This document shows, one piece after another, positions 33,452 to 43,953 of a stretch of 49,636 bases of DNA. The DNA lies in NCBI GenBank assembly GCA_002179805.1, contig NAVB01001156.1, positions 1 to 49,636 of the forward strand, written 5' to 3'. Positions within the stretch are counted from its first letter, which is position 1; every line of letters begins with the position of its first letter. The DNA comes from Acanthamoeba lenticulata (Eukaryota > Discosea > Longamoebia > Acanthamoebidae). The translations under genes and the position numbers were made by a program. Below the pieces are notes generated by a model. It saw nothing but the letters and a program-made list of their open reading frames with translations, had not been told where the DNA came from and searched no databases.

Positions 33452-35186
33452 CTACTGCTGGACGAGCTGCTCAGCAAGGCGCGTAGCTGTCTCTCCGGCG
33501 GTGGCCTTGGCCACCCACTCGCGCGGTAAACCGTCGAGGCCGTGCACAGCGCCCAGACAAGCGCCGATGAACAAGAGCCGGCTGCAGTTGTCGCCTCCCG
33601 CCAGAATGCTCTGGCGCACCGCGCTGGTGCGGTTCACCACCACCAACCGAGTTCTCTGGTCAACTTCGTGTGCGGAGAAATAAATGGGCTGGAGCTACCT
33701 GGCGTAATCCGTGGTTTGGGAGATGATGTGGACGCCGTTTTGGAGGGAAAACGGGAACGCGCAGCTGAGTCCGAGTGCCTTGACCGCGTCGAAGTGAGGC
33801 TTGTCCAGCAGCTTCAACGCTTCCTGCTCAGCGACGAGCGGAAAGGAAAGTGACGTCAAGGTAAGAGAGGAACACAACCTCCATGCCGCTTCCGTATGTG
33901 ATAAAAGCACAGGGGTACCTCAATCTTGTCGGCCACCTCGCCATCTACGGGGTTGGGACGCGCTCGAGCGTCATCTCGCAGGTCCTTCAATGTGGCGCTG
34001 ATCGCGTCATGGACTGAAACGCCAAGGATAAGGCGTTCCAGGATGCGGGCCCCGGCCAGAGCCATCGCCACAGCCTGAGACGTGCAACATACTGAGGAGG
34101 CCCGCCCCCATCTTGGCGCAATCCGTGGTGACCGCAGACGGCCGTACCTTGTCCGTGTTCTGTGTGACGCGCACGGCCTCCTCCACGCGGGTCAGCATCT
34201 CGGGCTGGCCAGCGTAGAGGGCCACCACGGACACCATTCGAGCGATGCCGTTAGCTTGGTCATCGTCGCTGCCGCATCTGTGTTCTGGATTAGCTTTCAC
34301 GCCCGAGCCGTCCGCTGCAGAGGGGACCCAGGACGTACTCGGGCCAGACCTTGCCCTGCTTCATGTTCTCGAGGAAGCCCTTGAGGCTGTGATCGAGGCG
34401 GCCTGCAAAGCGCTCATGCATAAGACCGAGAGGACGAGCGCGCAATGACGACCCAGGGCGTACCTGTGTAGGGGCCGCCAAAGTAGGTGTAGGCCTTCTC
34501 GGCGTACTCTGCCGGATCAAACTTGCCGCTTTCGGCCACCACCTGCAATAGGTGTAGCGACTGCTCGCCTGTAGTGTGGGTCAAAAGGGTTAGGGCATTC
34601 GCCTTGGACCCAGTTATCATCTGATCAGCGGCATGTACCGTAGGGACTGTTCCTTCCAAGCTCATAGCTGTAGTAAGGGCATGAGGGCGGGTCGAAGAAC
34701 TCAGGCTGTTCGGACTGGGCAGCAACGAGCTCCTTGATCTTTTCGCGGTCATAGAGCCTTTAAGATGTCCAAGTCAAACCGTTACGTGAACCGTACTTCC
34801 TCACGAGCGGGGAGGGGGCGTTCGCACCAATGCAGAGGCATGGAGGCCGCGTCAGCAACAAGCGAACCAAGAATGGCGCCAATCTGTCACGACTTCGAAG
34901 TTAATCTCCAACTCAAAGCTGGCAGAGTTATGCGCAGTACCTTGCGTTGATTGACTTCGATTGAGGTGTTTGCAGTTGTCTATGCAGGCGCCGTGGTCAA
35001 TCATCAAATCAATCTTCTGTACACAGGGTGAGATGTGGTGGGAGGAACCATTTGTTGGGGCCAAGCAGGGTCGGCTGGGGTAAGGAGGTTCGCGTCTGAC
35101 ACGTCTTGTAGGATAGTCCAGAAGAAGATGAGTGCTACGACTGCCACAAACAAGCCGTGCCGCCTCACCGCGCTACTCGGGCTCAT
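33452..35186 (-). CDS. ADP-ribosylglycohydrolase / J1-crystallin-like protein with N-terminal hydrophobic anchor
   Basis: This gene of about nine exons encodes an ADP-ribosylglycohydrolase-fold protein of the J1-crystallin subtype. ATG 35186 starts MSPSSAVRRHGLFVAVVALI, a likely signal anchor or signal peptide. An intron (GTGTACAG…CATAG) then joins it in frame to NTSIEVNQRKIGAILGSLVA and DAASMPLHW. Next come LYDREKIKELVAAQ, PYGEQSLHLLQ, TYFGGPYTGRLDHSLKG, DDDQANGIARMVSVVALYAG, and finally GGDNCSRLLFIGACLGAVHG with LDGLPREW near the stop at 33452. The canonical magnesium site of ADP-ribosylhydrolases (T-D-D near the N-terminus, G-D-T-D near the C-terminus) is replaced by YGEQ and GGDN, so classical ADP-ribose hydrolysis is uncertain. 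J1-crystallin-type family members share such changes. Its location is probably the secretory pathway or a membrane. Confidence 0.82.
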
Positions 35187-35291
35187 GCGTGCCCCTTAGT
35201 CATGTCGCCGAATAGCAACACTTGCGTGGTCGTGAAAATGCACGAGCTGATTTAGTTGGGCAAGTGCCAGGTCGGGAGTTAACAAGCCACT

Positions 35292-36893
35292 TCAGTAGGC
35301 AGAGACATGCTCGCCTTCCTCGTGCTCGAGAGCTTCATCATCATCATCATCATCATCCTGGGACACATTGAAGTGCTTCTCCTCCTTCTCCTCCTCGCTG
35401 GAGTGGTCAGGTTCGGCAGGGCCAGAGGTTTCTTCATCTTCGTCCACGTCATCCTGAGCTTCAGTGTGGAACGTTTCGTTGGTTGATGCTTCCTCAGTAG
35501 GCGTAGAAGACGTGGACGAGGAGGAGGACGACGACTGAGCCGCAGTAGAAGAGGCCGAGTTCTGCTTCTTGGTGGGGTTGATAGTAGTGGATACGGTGGC
35601 AAGGAGGGTGAAGAGGAACGCATAGAACGACTGGTACGAAAGCTGGGCAAAGTAGGGCTCGACAAAGGCGATCGCCTTCTTCACATAGGGACGCTCCACG
35701 AGAAGGCCCTTGACCTGATCAGTGTAGTACTGTACGTAAGGAGTAAGAGAGGAGGTCCGGCTCTAGCACTGCAAGTGTGGCCAGGAAGACAAAGGGAGCA
35801 TACAGTGACGGTGGTTCTGGCCTCCTGGACGAGCGTGTCCCTGATGGCCGGATCGCGGGTCCTGGCGTAGTTGACCACGTGCACAGCGAGGGGAGACTTG
35901 GTGAGGACACTCTCGCCGTAGAGCCTGGCGATGCGCACACGACGGGCGGTCTTGCGCTGAGCACGACGGTAGGCGCGCTGGCTTAGGGAGCTGCTGCGCG
36001 CCCAAACGCTAGTGGTGGACATGAAGCCAAAACAACCTCCTATTAGTTTCTTGTTATCCATTGCACATGACATAGTGGTAGCAGTGGTACCTCTGAGTCT
36101 TGGCTCCAGTGTTGGCCTCCTGAGTGGGCTCTTGGGTGGCGGCGGAAGCTTCTTCAGCTTGGACGAGGCCCGAGTCCTTCTCGCTGTCGCTCTCTTCGGG
36201 CAGGTAGTAGTCCAGTGAGCCCTCAGCAAAGTCAAAGACCTTGTTGGTGAACACAGCGGGCAGGCCCAGCAACTGCTGGTAGGTAGAGCTGATCGGCTGA
36301 ACCACCCTCTCGCCCTTCACAAGTAGCACAGCTTCAGATACCGAGTGTCACAAGTCCAAGAGAATTAAAGAGCCGCGTACCACGAGCTTCTTGCTGGTAG
36401 CTACCTTCTCCTCAACGATCTTCACGCTTGAGCTGAGCGTGGCATTAGCCGTTTCGTACAGCTGTGCGGCGGGCTTGAAGATGGTGGCTTCAGCCTAGAA
36501 CAGGAGTCAGTTAGAGTCGGTGATGGTTCTTAACGTGTGCCCTGGACATACCTTGTCCAGCTGGTTGCAACCAAACTGGTCAGCCTTGCTCAAGACCGGC
36601 TCCCATGACTTGCCAACGCTTAACACCAAAGGGGAAGCGGCCACAGAGCCCACCGAAGTCTGCGTTTGGGTCGAAATGAGATTGATGAAGATGGTTGATG
36701 AATTTGGAAGGCAAAGTATTACCTCAGCGAGCTCGAGACCCTTCTTGACGAGGGCATTCTTTTGCTTGGCCTCATTGTAGTAATGGACCGTGGTCGCGTA
36801 GCTGTACTGTACCAGAGAGTAGGAGGTCAACCTTTCGAGGAAAGAGGGCCCCGTTGTGGAGGCAGGCTCAGTATTGTTGTTGCTTGTTGCCAT
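35292..36893 (-). CDS. Perilipin-like lipid droplet protein
   Basis: This gene of about five exons starts at ATG 36893 (MATSNNNTEPAST, then TGPSFLERLTSYSLVQ). The first two exons match the perilipin PAT-type N-terminus in order: a short helical start, SYATTVHYYNEAKQKNALVK with KGLELAE, VGSVAASPLVLSVGKSWEPV, then LSKADQFGCNQLDK (compare perilipin AEKGVKT, PILSKLEP, ANEYACRGLDKLE). An 11-mer-like amphipathic section follows (ATLSSSVKIVEEKVATSKKL), then an acidic stretch (EESDSEKDSGLVQAEE). The later exons give helices including RRVRIARLYGESVLTKSPLA and a hydrophobic segment (SYQSFYAFLFTLLATVST). The C-terminus is Ser- and acid-rich and ends EGEHVSAY at 35292. Perilipins coat lipid droplets and control lipolysis; amoebozoan homologues are known in Dictyostelium. 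Assignment is by motif order, not by search. Confidence 0.72.
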
Positions 36894-37228
36894 TGTTCGT
36901 GTGGTGGAGTTCTGGCAGAGTGGTCCGCGCCAGCAACTTCTTGTAGTCAACACGTCGCTGTGGGAGAAGGCACTTTCCCATTCCCGTTCCCGCTGTTCCT
37001 CGAGCCAAAGCGAGCATCACGCCACGTCGAGCGTTGGGCCTCCGCAGAAGCAGCGCCTCAGCCAAGTAGCCCAAGAGCCAACACCCAGAGGCTGAGCAGC
37101 TGCGATTTTCGCCTTTTTGAGCAAAAATTTTTGAGCTATTTGCACTGCCCGAGACCACAAGAAAGAATTTTACTTAATTTCTTTACTTTATTTTTTGGCT
37201 TCAAAAAGGCGCGAAGCTGCGACAGACA
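36894..37228. promoter_or_regulatory. Divergent promoter region, perilipin-like and tail-anchored genes
   Basis: About 335 bp separate two divergent ATGs (36893 minus, 37229 plus). The plus side has an AT-rich tract (37165-37205) just before the coiled-coil gene. No defined factor site can be named. Confidence 0.45.
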
Positions 37229-37685
37229 ATGGAGAACGATCGTGAGTTTGCGGAGCCGGGAGAAGAGTCAGAGGTGGTCACTGACGAAGAGGACATTGAT
37301 GAAGAAGATGAGGAAATCAACGAAAAGAGACAAGCGCTCTTGACTTCGCTCGAGCGTGAGAAGGAGAAACTCAGAGAAAAGATACGCAAGATTAAGGAGG
37401 AGAACAGCAACAAACGTGCCCACATCAGGCGCCCCCGCAATGAGCTGCAGCAGCTCATGGATGCGCCACTAGTTCAGCTCCCTCCCTCGGTACGTGCACT
37501 CACAACCCCTCCCGAGTGTTCTGCCCCCTTACCTGTCACCCATGTAGAAGCGATCTGCAGCGGGTAAGTGGGCCTGGCCCGTGCTCTTTGGTCTCGCGGT
37601 CGCCTATGCAAGCTGGCTCGTGGCGGCGTACTGGCTGAAAGCCCGTGAGCGTGCTCTCGAGCTCCACTACATCCATGCGAGCTAA
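37229..37685 (+). CDS. Small coiled-coil protein with C-terminal membrane anchor
   Basis: Two exons, 37229-37489 and 37548-37685, join in phase 0 (GTACGTG…ATGTAG) to give 132 residues. The first 35 residues are very acidic (EESEVVTDEEDIDEEDEEIN). Residues about 35-65 form a charged coiled coil (SLEREKEKLREKIRKIKEEN). After KRSAAGK there is a single hydrophobic helix (WAWPVLFGLAVAYASWLVAA) and a short basic tail ending HYIHAS. This is the pattern of a tail-anchored protein inserted post-translationally into the ER or outer mitochondrial membrane. I do not recognise the family. Exon 2 is easily missed because it lies antisense to longer spurious frames. Confidence 0.72.
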
Positions 37686-37826
37686 CGCCTGCTCAACAAC
37701 TGCTTCCCTCCTCAACTTGTACAGCCTATTGCTCGCATCTTCCAACAACGATAGCAAAATTGTTTGAAGAAAGAAAGTCCTGTACAAGCCGTTGCAGGTG
37801 AAAGGATGAAGAAAGCGAAACGATGA

Positions 37827-40164
37827 TCAGATGAGGCTGTGCGAGGGAACGTCGTCGCTCACAGGCCGGCGGTACTTGGGCGCCGCGACCCACGAGCGTG
37901 GGAGGAGGCTCGACACGAAGCAGCCGAGGCTTACCACCGCCAGCCAAGTGATTGCCTGTCCGGGTCAGGTCAGATCAGCATTGGCTGTTAAGCGTCAAAG
38001 CAAAGGACAGACGTAGGAACTTCGTACGATGGCAACAGACGGAGCACTCAGCACCGTGAACCACTGTTGCAACCCGACCACCGCCGATCCACATACGTGC
38101 TGTAGGTCGCACCAGCAAGCATCATTCCACACGTACCATGAGCGTACAACAGCAAACAACCAAAAAATAAAACAAAATAAAAATAATGAAGCAATAAAAA
38201 GGTGAAAACAATCAAAACAAAAGAAGGGGCACAACATACCACGAGGGTCGGATGGAGGTAGAGCAACCCGTAGCGCGTGCGGTACACCAGCTTGTCCAGT
38301 GGGCTCGTGTTGGGCCGGTCGCACCAAGTTTTGGCCAGCGTGAGGAACCAGAACGCGAAGTAGAACCCGGCCAGCCTATCCCCACCCAACAAGCGCATGA
38401 GAGTGTGTGTTCGCAAGGTGAGCCCTTGGCTCGGACAAGTAGAATAGATACCCAGAGAGGAAGCGGCCAAGCTGGTGGGTGTAGGTGGAGAAGGCGCCAA
38501 TGAAGTGGAGGTTGGTGCCACGGGAGGGGATGATGGGGTTCCACAGGAGGAGGATCAACATGGTGAGCACGACTGAGGCCAGGTTGCGCCAGGTCGTGGG
38601 CACGCCGGGAAGGCGGTCCTCAAGGAGCACCCAGTAGAGGCCGGCAAGGAAGAGGCACAGGTGGAAGGCCAGCGTGAAGAAGGCCTGCGCGATGGCCACG
38701 CTCAAGGCCTCTGGCAGGAGGCGGGCCAGGAGGGCCGGCCCGAGATAGCCGCCCTCGGACGACGGCTGAGTGAAGCGCATGTCGGGCAGTGCCGTGAGCA
38801 CCACGAGGAAGCCGCTGATGAGGGACACGAACACGAGCAGGGCCGGGTTGATCAGGGCCTTGCGCAGCGAGCTGCTGCCAGAGCCGCCCGACAGAGCCGG
38901 GCTCGAGAGGGCGATAAAGTAAAGTGGGGCGGCAAAGACGAGGATGAGGCCCAGGTTGAGGATCAGCGAGTCAAAGTAGGCGTTGGCCCACAGGATCATG
39001 AAGCAGACCAGGATGGTGCAGGCGAGCAGGGCCCGTCGGTACTCTTCGTCTCCGCGCGCCAACACCGCTGTGTAGCGCCGGTGGAGCGCAAGCCACAGGT
39101 GGCGCCCCTGGCCCTTGATGTGCAGGTAGTACGCCAGACCCGCCACGGGCAGTATCAGCAGCGCTGTATGCAGCGCTCTGAGGTCAGCAAACAGTTGCAA
39201 GGCCTGTGTGCAGGCGCGCAAGGGCGAGCAGGTGCCGGGGACTGTACCAGTCCAGCCAAGGGCCGACCACAAGGTCACGGCGAAGGCACCGGCCATAAGC
39301 GGCTGCCAAGGCGACTGCACGGTCAGGGGGTGGTCGTCATTAGAACACATACAAAGTAATAAATAAAAGAAATGAACGACTTGAAGATGAGCGCGAGTGG
39401 CACCTCAGTGTGGTTGGGCGGAGCGCCCGAGGGCGGGAGGAAGGCCGAGTCGTCGCTCCAGGCCTTGGCGACGATGAGGAACGGGAGACAGAGCAGCCGC
39501 ACGAACGAAATGTAGAGCGAGGCGTAGAGCAGGTGCCCGCTCGCCGTGAGCGTCACGTAGTCCCACGTTCCGTTGAAGGAGTGCTCATTGGTGCCCTGGT
39601 GGCAGCCAGTCCGTAAGCAGAAAGGCAAACGAATGTGAAGGACAGGATGATGGTGTACCAGGCCGAGGAAGTGGAGGATGAAGAGGAGGAGACAGCCGCC
39701 GAAGAACCAGCCCAGGAAGACGTCCTCCTCCTTGAACTTGGCCACGAGCAGCGCGCGCCAGACGGGCCCGTGGCTGCCAGCTGACTGCGGTGGACGCGAG
39801 CCGTCGTCCGCCAAGAGAAGCGACGACGAACCGTGCGAAGAAGAGCGCTCGCGCAAGATGTCATTGAAGGTAATGGCCGTCTTCCAGGCCGTGGAGATGA
39901 AAAAGGCGGGAAGCGCCACCTGCAGAGCAACTAACTGCCAGTCCTGCAGCAGCTCTGCCCACACCTGTGGTGAAGCAACGTTGGCCGTGTCAGCCCGAAA
40001 TAGATTCAAGCAACTGAGCAAGGTGCTTGTACATAGTCGCGTGCACCAGGCTCTCGGTTATCGCCTTCGTTGCGACGATCTAGCCAGGTCTTGATGTTGT
40101 ACAGCACCAGCGCAAAGATCAACACCAACTCAACCGTTCGCAAATAATAAAACGCCCTTTTCAT
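37827..40164 (-). CDS. Polytopic membrane protein of unknown family (about 11-13 helices)
   Basis: This multi-exon gene encodes an integral membrane protein that I cannot place in a family. ATG 40164 begins MKRAFYYLRTVELVLIFALV, the first helix. Later exons give hydrophobic segments including LVALQVALPAFFISTAWKTA, VFLGWFFGGCLLLFILHFLG, a loop with paired Cys and an N-glycosylation-like NGTW, LYASLYISFVRLLCLPFLIV, and a long exon (39315-38440) with about seven further helices. The last exon ends SWVAAPKYRRPVSDDVPSHS plus Leu-Ile before TGA at 37827. An upstream in-frame start uses GTG and was not used. Luminal loops contain several Cys residues. A transporter or polytopic receptor role is possible, but nothing diagnostic is visible. 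Confidence 0.68.
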
Positions 40165-40298
40165 GTTGTCTTCTGTGTTGGTCGCAGCCCCTTGGTGCGC
40201 ATTAGCCACGCTGTTGCTTCAGCGCTTCTGATTTAGTTTAACCGATTAACTGCTGTATTATATTTTCTGCCCAATTTCTCTTGTGTCACAGTCAGTGG
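40165..40298. promoter_or_regulatory. Short divergent promoter, polytopic protein and SET-domain genes
   Basis: Only 134 bp separate the two divergent ATGs (40164 minus, 40299 plus). An AT-rich element TATTATATTTTC at about 40255-40266 is a possible TATA-like core for the plus-strand gene. Confidence 0.45.
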
Positions 40299-42066
40299 AT
40301 GCAGGACACCATCACCTACCGCCGACGCTGCACAGAGGCGTTCGAGGTGTGGCTGCAAGCGAACGGAGTGCCCACACACCCACTACAAGTGCACGACTTT
40401 GGTGATGCCGACGCCGACCAGGGGCGGGCCACCCTCGCTGCACGAGACATTAAGGTAGGTGCCCTCGAGGTGCGGTGTTGCCTAATAGGAGTGCATAACA
40501 TGCAAAGCGGCTTCTATGTCAAGCAAGGTGAACGTATCTTGACGGTTCCGTTCAGCCTGCTTCTCGACACCAATGCGGCGCTGCGCGCGAGTGATGTCGG
40601 CACCGTGTTTGTGGCTGAGCGCCCGATGCTAGATGCTGTGGACAACAAGCTGCCACTCGCACTCTTTATGCTACATGAACTGCGCAAGCCAGACTCCTTC
40701 TGGAGGCCATACTTTGGTGCGTCACTAGTGGCCTAGTTGGTACATTCACCCTGAGGCTCACGTATTGGGCGCTGTAGACGCCTTGCCGTCCCGAGTGAAT
40801 CTGCCGATGTTCTGGTCCGCCGACGATCTGAACCTGCTGGTTGGCTCTCCCCTGCTCGCCGCCACCCTTGCACAGAAGAAACAGGCGCGCGAGTGGCACG
40901 CGGAACACATCCTGCCGGTCCTCCGCGTATGTCGCCACCCCCAAAACCACAACGCACTCGGCAGTGTGAAGTAATCGTTGCCGTTGACGCGGACGCGGTG
41001 CAGAGGTACTCCCATCAGTTTGGCCTCGCCGAAGGAACTGAACCGAAGGAGCCTGAAGCCTTCTCGCTGTCCAAGTTCGAGTGGGTGCTGTCCATGATCG
41101 CCTCACGGGCTTTCTGGCACTACGACCTCGGCACGGGTGTGTGGGAGCCGCACATGGTGCCCATGGCCGACTTGATCAACCACTCGCTCACGAACCAAAA
41201 CGTGTCTAAGTACACATTTCAAGCCTCGACCCAGAGTTTCGATGTGCACGTCAAGCAGTCCTACTCGGCAGGCGAGCAAGTGCGTCGCCGCCATTTGCTC
41301 AACACTTGGCGCAATGGAGCTGATTGAACGTCCCTGGCGCGCAGGTTTACATCACCTACTGCACGGATTCGAACTTTGAGCTGTTGAAAACGTACGCCAT
41401 GGTGACCGAGGACAACCAGATCAAGTACTCCGAGCTGTTGCTTAACGAGGACGTGCTTGCGCGGGCCTGCCCTGATGTAGCAAATCGCGCCATGAGAACC
41501 AACACGCTACCGTCGCACGAATTCTATCCCATCAAGAGCGACGAGTTTCCGCTTCTCTTAGTGCAACACCTGCGGTTGTATCATTTGCCAGCCGATTGCA
41601 GTACGCAACACGCCTCTCTGCACGGGCTGCACAGCAAAGCTCATGAGCCTTAGAAGCAGGGTCGGAGGACTGGGCGGCTTGCTTCGGTACAGAGCCTGTG
41701 TCGGTGGCGAACGAAGTGGCAGTCTATGCCTCGATCACAGACTGCGTGCGGGCGCAGTTGGCTCGATACCCGACCTCAGCTCAGGTTTGTTTGATCATCG
41801 GTTGGGGAGGAGTGATCGTTGGCTGACCGGTCCACTTACATCGGTAGGAGGACGAAGCGCTTTTGGTACAAGCAGGACTCTCGGAGACGGCTCGGCTGGC
41901 AGTGAGCTACCGACGCGAGGACAAGCTCTTCCTGGCGGAAGTGGGCGCCGTGTTCGCCGAGATGGCGCAGGAGCTGGCCGCTTCGGCCTCGGCGCCTCCG
42001 CTCGTTACCGAGCTCTTCTTCGACTGTCTGGCCGTCGTGCGCCAGCGAGCAGAACATAAATCGTAA
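40299..42066 (+). CDS. SET-domain protein, SETD3/SETD6/Rubisco-LSMT class
   Basis: This multi-exon gene encodes a protein methyltransferase of the non-histone SET class with a C-terminal LSMT substrate-binding domain. The start MQDTITYRRRCTEAFEVWLQ leads to an N-SET strand (GERILTVPFSLLLDTN), then the i-SET helices (KLPLALFMLHELRKPDSFWR). The catalytic segment has VPMADLINHSLTNQN (the N-H motif that binds S-adenosylmethionine) and SAGEQ spliced to VYITYCTDSNFELLKTYAMV (compare GEQVYISYGxxSNxELLxxYGF). A short intron (GTACGCAAC…GCCTTAG) joins LPADC to KAGSEDWAAC. The C-terminal exon pair reads LARYPTSAQ then EDEALLVQAGLSETARLAV, typical of Rubisco-LSMT C-terminal domains. The stop is TAA at 42064. 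Substrate cannot be told from sequence; actin-His (SETD3) and RelA or histone (SETD6) are known for relatives. Confidence 0.85.
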
Positions 42067-42358
42067 TCAACGCCGCAGCGACCTCACGGGCATGTCCTGA
42101 CCTCCCAAAAGCGGTCTGTCATCAGCCTGCTAGTCGTCGCCCAAGGACGTCGTCCAGTCCGGATCGGGTTGCCGGGAGGGCCGGGAGACAAGCGCCTAAA
42201 TTCGAAGAAACGACGCGAGACCGGGGTTGGGGCTTTGCGTTTGCGTTTTGTTCGTCGTTGTGTCGTGTGTGGAGCGCGCAACATCGGATAAATTAGTCAA
42301 AAGCAATCTGAAGTGACCCTAGCTCGAGTGGAGAGCGTATTGCAGAATCGATTGCAAA
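42067..42358. other. Intergenic gap upstream of the p32/MAM33 gene
   Basis: About 290 bp between two plus-strand genes, holding the promoter of the downstream gene. No gene or repeat was recognised. Confidence 0.4.
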
Positions 42359-43526
42359 ATGTTATTGAATCGCACATCGAACGCGGCCAAGAATCGCAAC
42401 AATTTTTCCAAGATGATGAGCAGCATGGGGCGGCGACATGGTTCGCTCAACCGATCGCGTAGTCTCAACCAGGATGCACTCGACCCGCTTCCAATCTCCG
42501 CTGCTTCTCGGTCGGCGCCTCACGTTGTTCATTCGGCCCGGCTGCGCACGCTGGCAACCACTGTTTTCATCCGAGGCGTTGCAACTCGCTCTGGCAAAGG
42601 TGCGACTGCCTCACCTTCACGTGCTGCAGTGTAGCACTCACCTGAATCACTCGTTGCAGAAGCTTTGCCTACGATGAAGGAGCCCCTGAGCCTGGGCGAG
42701 TTTAAGAACGAGGTGACTTCGCTTATCGACAAGGAGGTCAAGGAGTCCAGCCCCGTGCTCGATCCGTTTGCTGCGTACCTTGCCGAGCTCAACTATAACC
42801 TCACCCTCACAGATGATGTGGTCACCCTCAAGCGCACCCAGGGCAAGCATCAGTACGCAAGCTCCACACCATCACCATCTTCAAGCGCAACATTGTCGCC
42901 TTCAGAAGTCTCACTTGGGGCGAACGCACCGTCCTCAGGATCGAGGTCGCCTTCGCGGCCGAGGAGGCGGGTGTTGAGCAAGACGAAGAGGACGAGGAGG
43001 GTGAGGATGAGGATGAGGAGCGCCGCATGCTCGAGATTGATGGCCAGACGATTGACCTTGAAGGCGTGAAGGACCTCTACATCAACACCGAGGTCAAGAT
43101 CATTCTGGTCGACAAAATGGTGCGTCATCTGTGCGTTGGTCTTCTCGTTCTCGCCCTCTGTGTTGACGTTGATGTTTTTCTTCCAGAACAAGCCGGTCAG
43201 CTCCATGTCTCTTTCTTGCTCTGCTCACGAGAACCGCTTCATCATCGGTACGTCTTTTTGGCCTTCTTGTTGAGCATGTTGGGACAATGCCAACGTTGAT
43301 GTGGCGTGCAGACACGCTCTACAGCGCGGACGGGAAGCACGCGCTGCATTTTGAGCTGTTCTCGGAGGACCTGCAGTCAAAGATCTACGACTACCTCCAG
43401 TCGCTCAAGCTCGACGAGCGTTTGGGCACGTTCATTTCCGAGTACGCGCGCAACTACCAGACCCACAAGAGCGCCCTCGTCCTCAGCGACCTCAAGCAGT
43501 TCATGTCTCACCTGCGCGACGACTGA
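42359..43526 (+). CDS. Mitochondrial p32/MAM33 family protein (C1QBP-like), one frame break in exon 2
   Basis: This is the acidic mitochondrial matrix protein p32/MAM33, a doughnut trimer linked to mitochondrial ribosome and respiratory function. Exons fit at 42359-42599, 42660-43119, 43187-43247 and 43312-43526. The N-terminus is Arg/Ser/Asn-rich (MLLNRTSNAAKNRNNFSKMM), as in a matrix presequence. Then come FKNEVTSLIDKEVKE, FKRNIVAFRSLTWGE, an acidic stretch (EQDEEDEEGEDEDEE), and the family's C-terminal helices (YDYLQSLKLDERLGTFISEY, then LSDLKQFMSHLRDD). Exon lengths sum to a value that is not a multiple of three. The frame changes by one between VTLKRTQGKH and HTITIFKRN, near 42845-42862. 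Either there is a one-base error or break, or a 44-nt intron (42818-42861, GTGGTC…GCAAG) restores frame. Confidence 0.85.
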
Positions 43527-43953
43527 GCGACGCGTCCTACGCCAGCTCGTTCACTCCGCTTCTTCCACTCCGTACGAGAGGAGAATAAGAGAACGTCTCT
43601 TGTGTTTCGGACAGCAGAAGAGTCGTGTGGCAGCAGCTGCGCTCGTGTGATGTCGCATGAGCGGCGTCGTCACGCTTTGTAGAGCCTCCTTGCAGCTTCT
43701 TGTATGAAATAAATAATATTTATTTGTTTTTAAACTCTATTTTAATTCTTTTCTTTTATTAGGTTTAAATTTCGGGTTGGTGGATAGTAAGAGGGAGGAT
43801 ATGCCGCAGTCCTGCTCTTCTACAAGAAGGAGAAGGAGCGTACGACATGTGGAGCGCGATATGTACTCGAAGGAGAGGACGTGCGTGCGGTGGTGGTGGC
43901 AGGTAAAGAAGAGAGAAGAGCGCGTGGAGTGAGAGGTGACTGCTCGCCTTGGG
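43527..43953. terminator. Convergent 3' region between p32/MAM33 and LSM8
   Basis: About 430 bp with no supported gene. AATAAA at 43708-43713 fits the plus-strand p32 transcript, and TTTATT at 43719-43724 is AATAAA on the minus strand for LSM8. A T-rich tract follows to about 43760. Confidence 0.55.

Noticed and set aside
35004..35186. Short hydrophobic open frame as a separate small membrane protein
   Set aside because: A 46-nt GT-AG interval joins it in phase to the start of the ADP-ribosylglycohydrolase-like domain, so it is more likely the first exon of that gene.
38661..39359. Plus-strand open frame of 232 codons, Gln/Gly/Arg-rich
   Set aside because: Antisense of the main membrane exon of the polytopic protein; hydrophobic codons read backwards give this composition.
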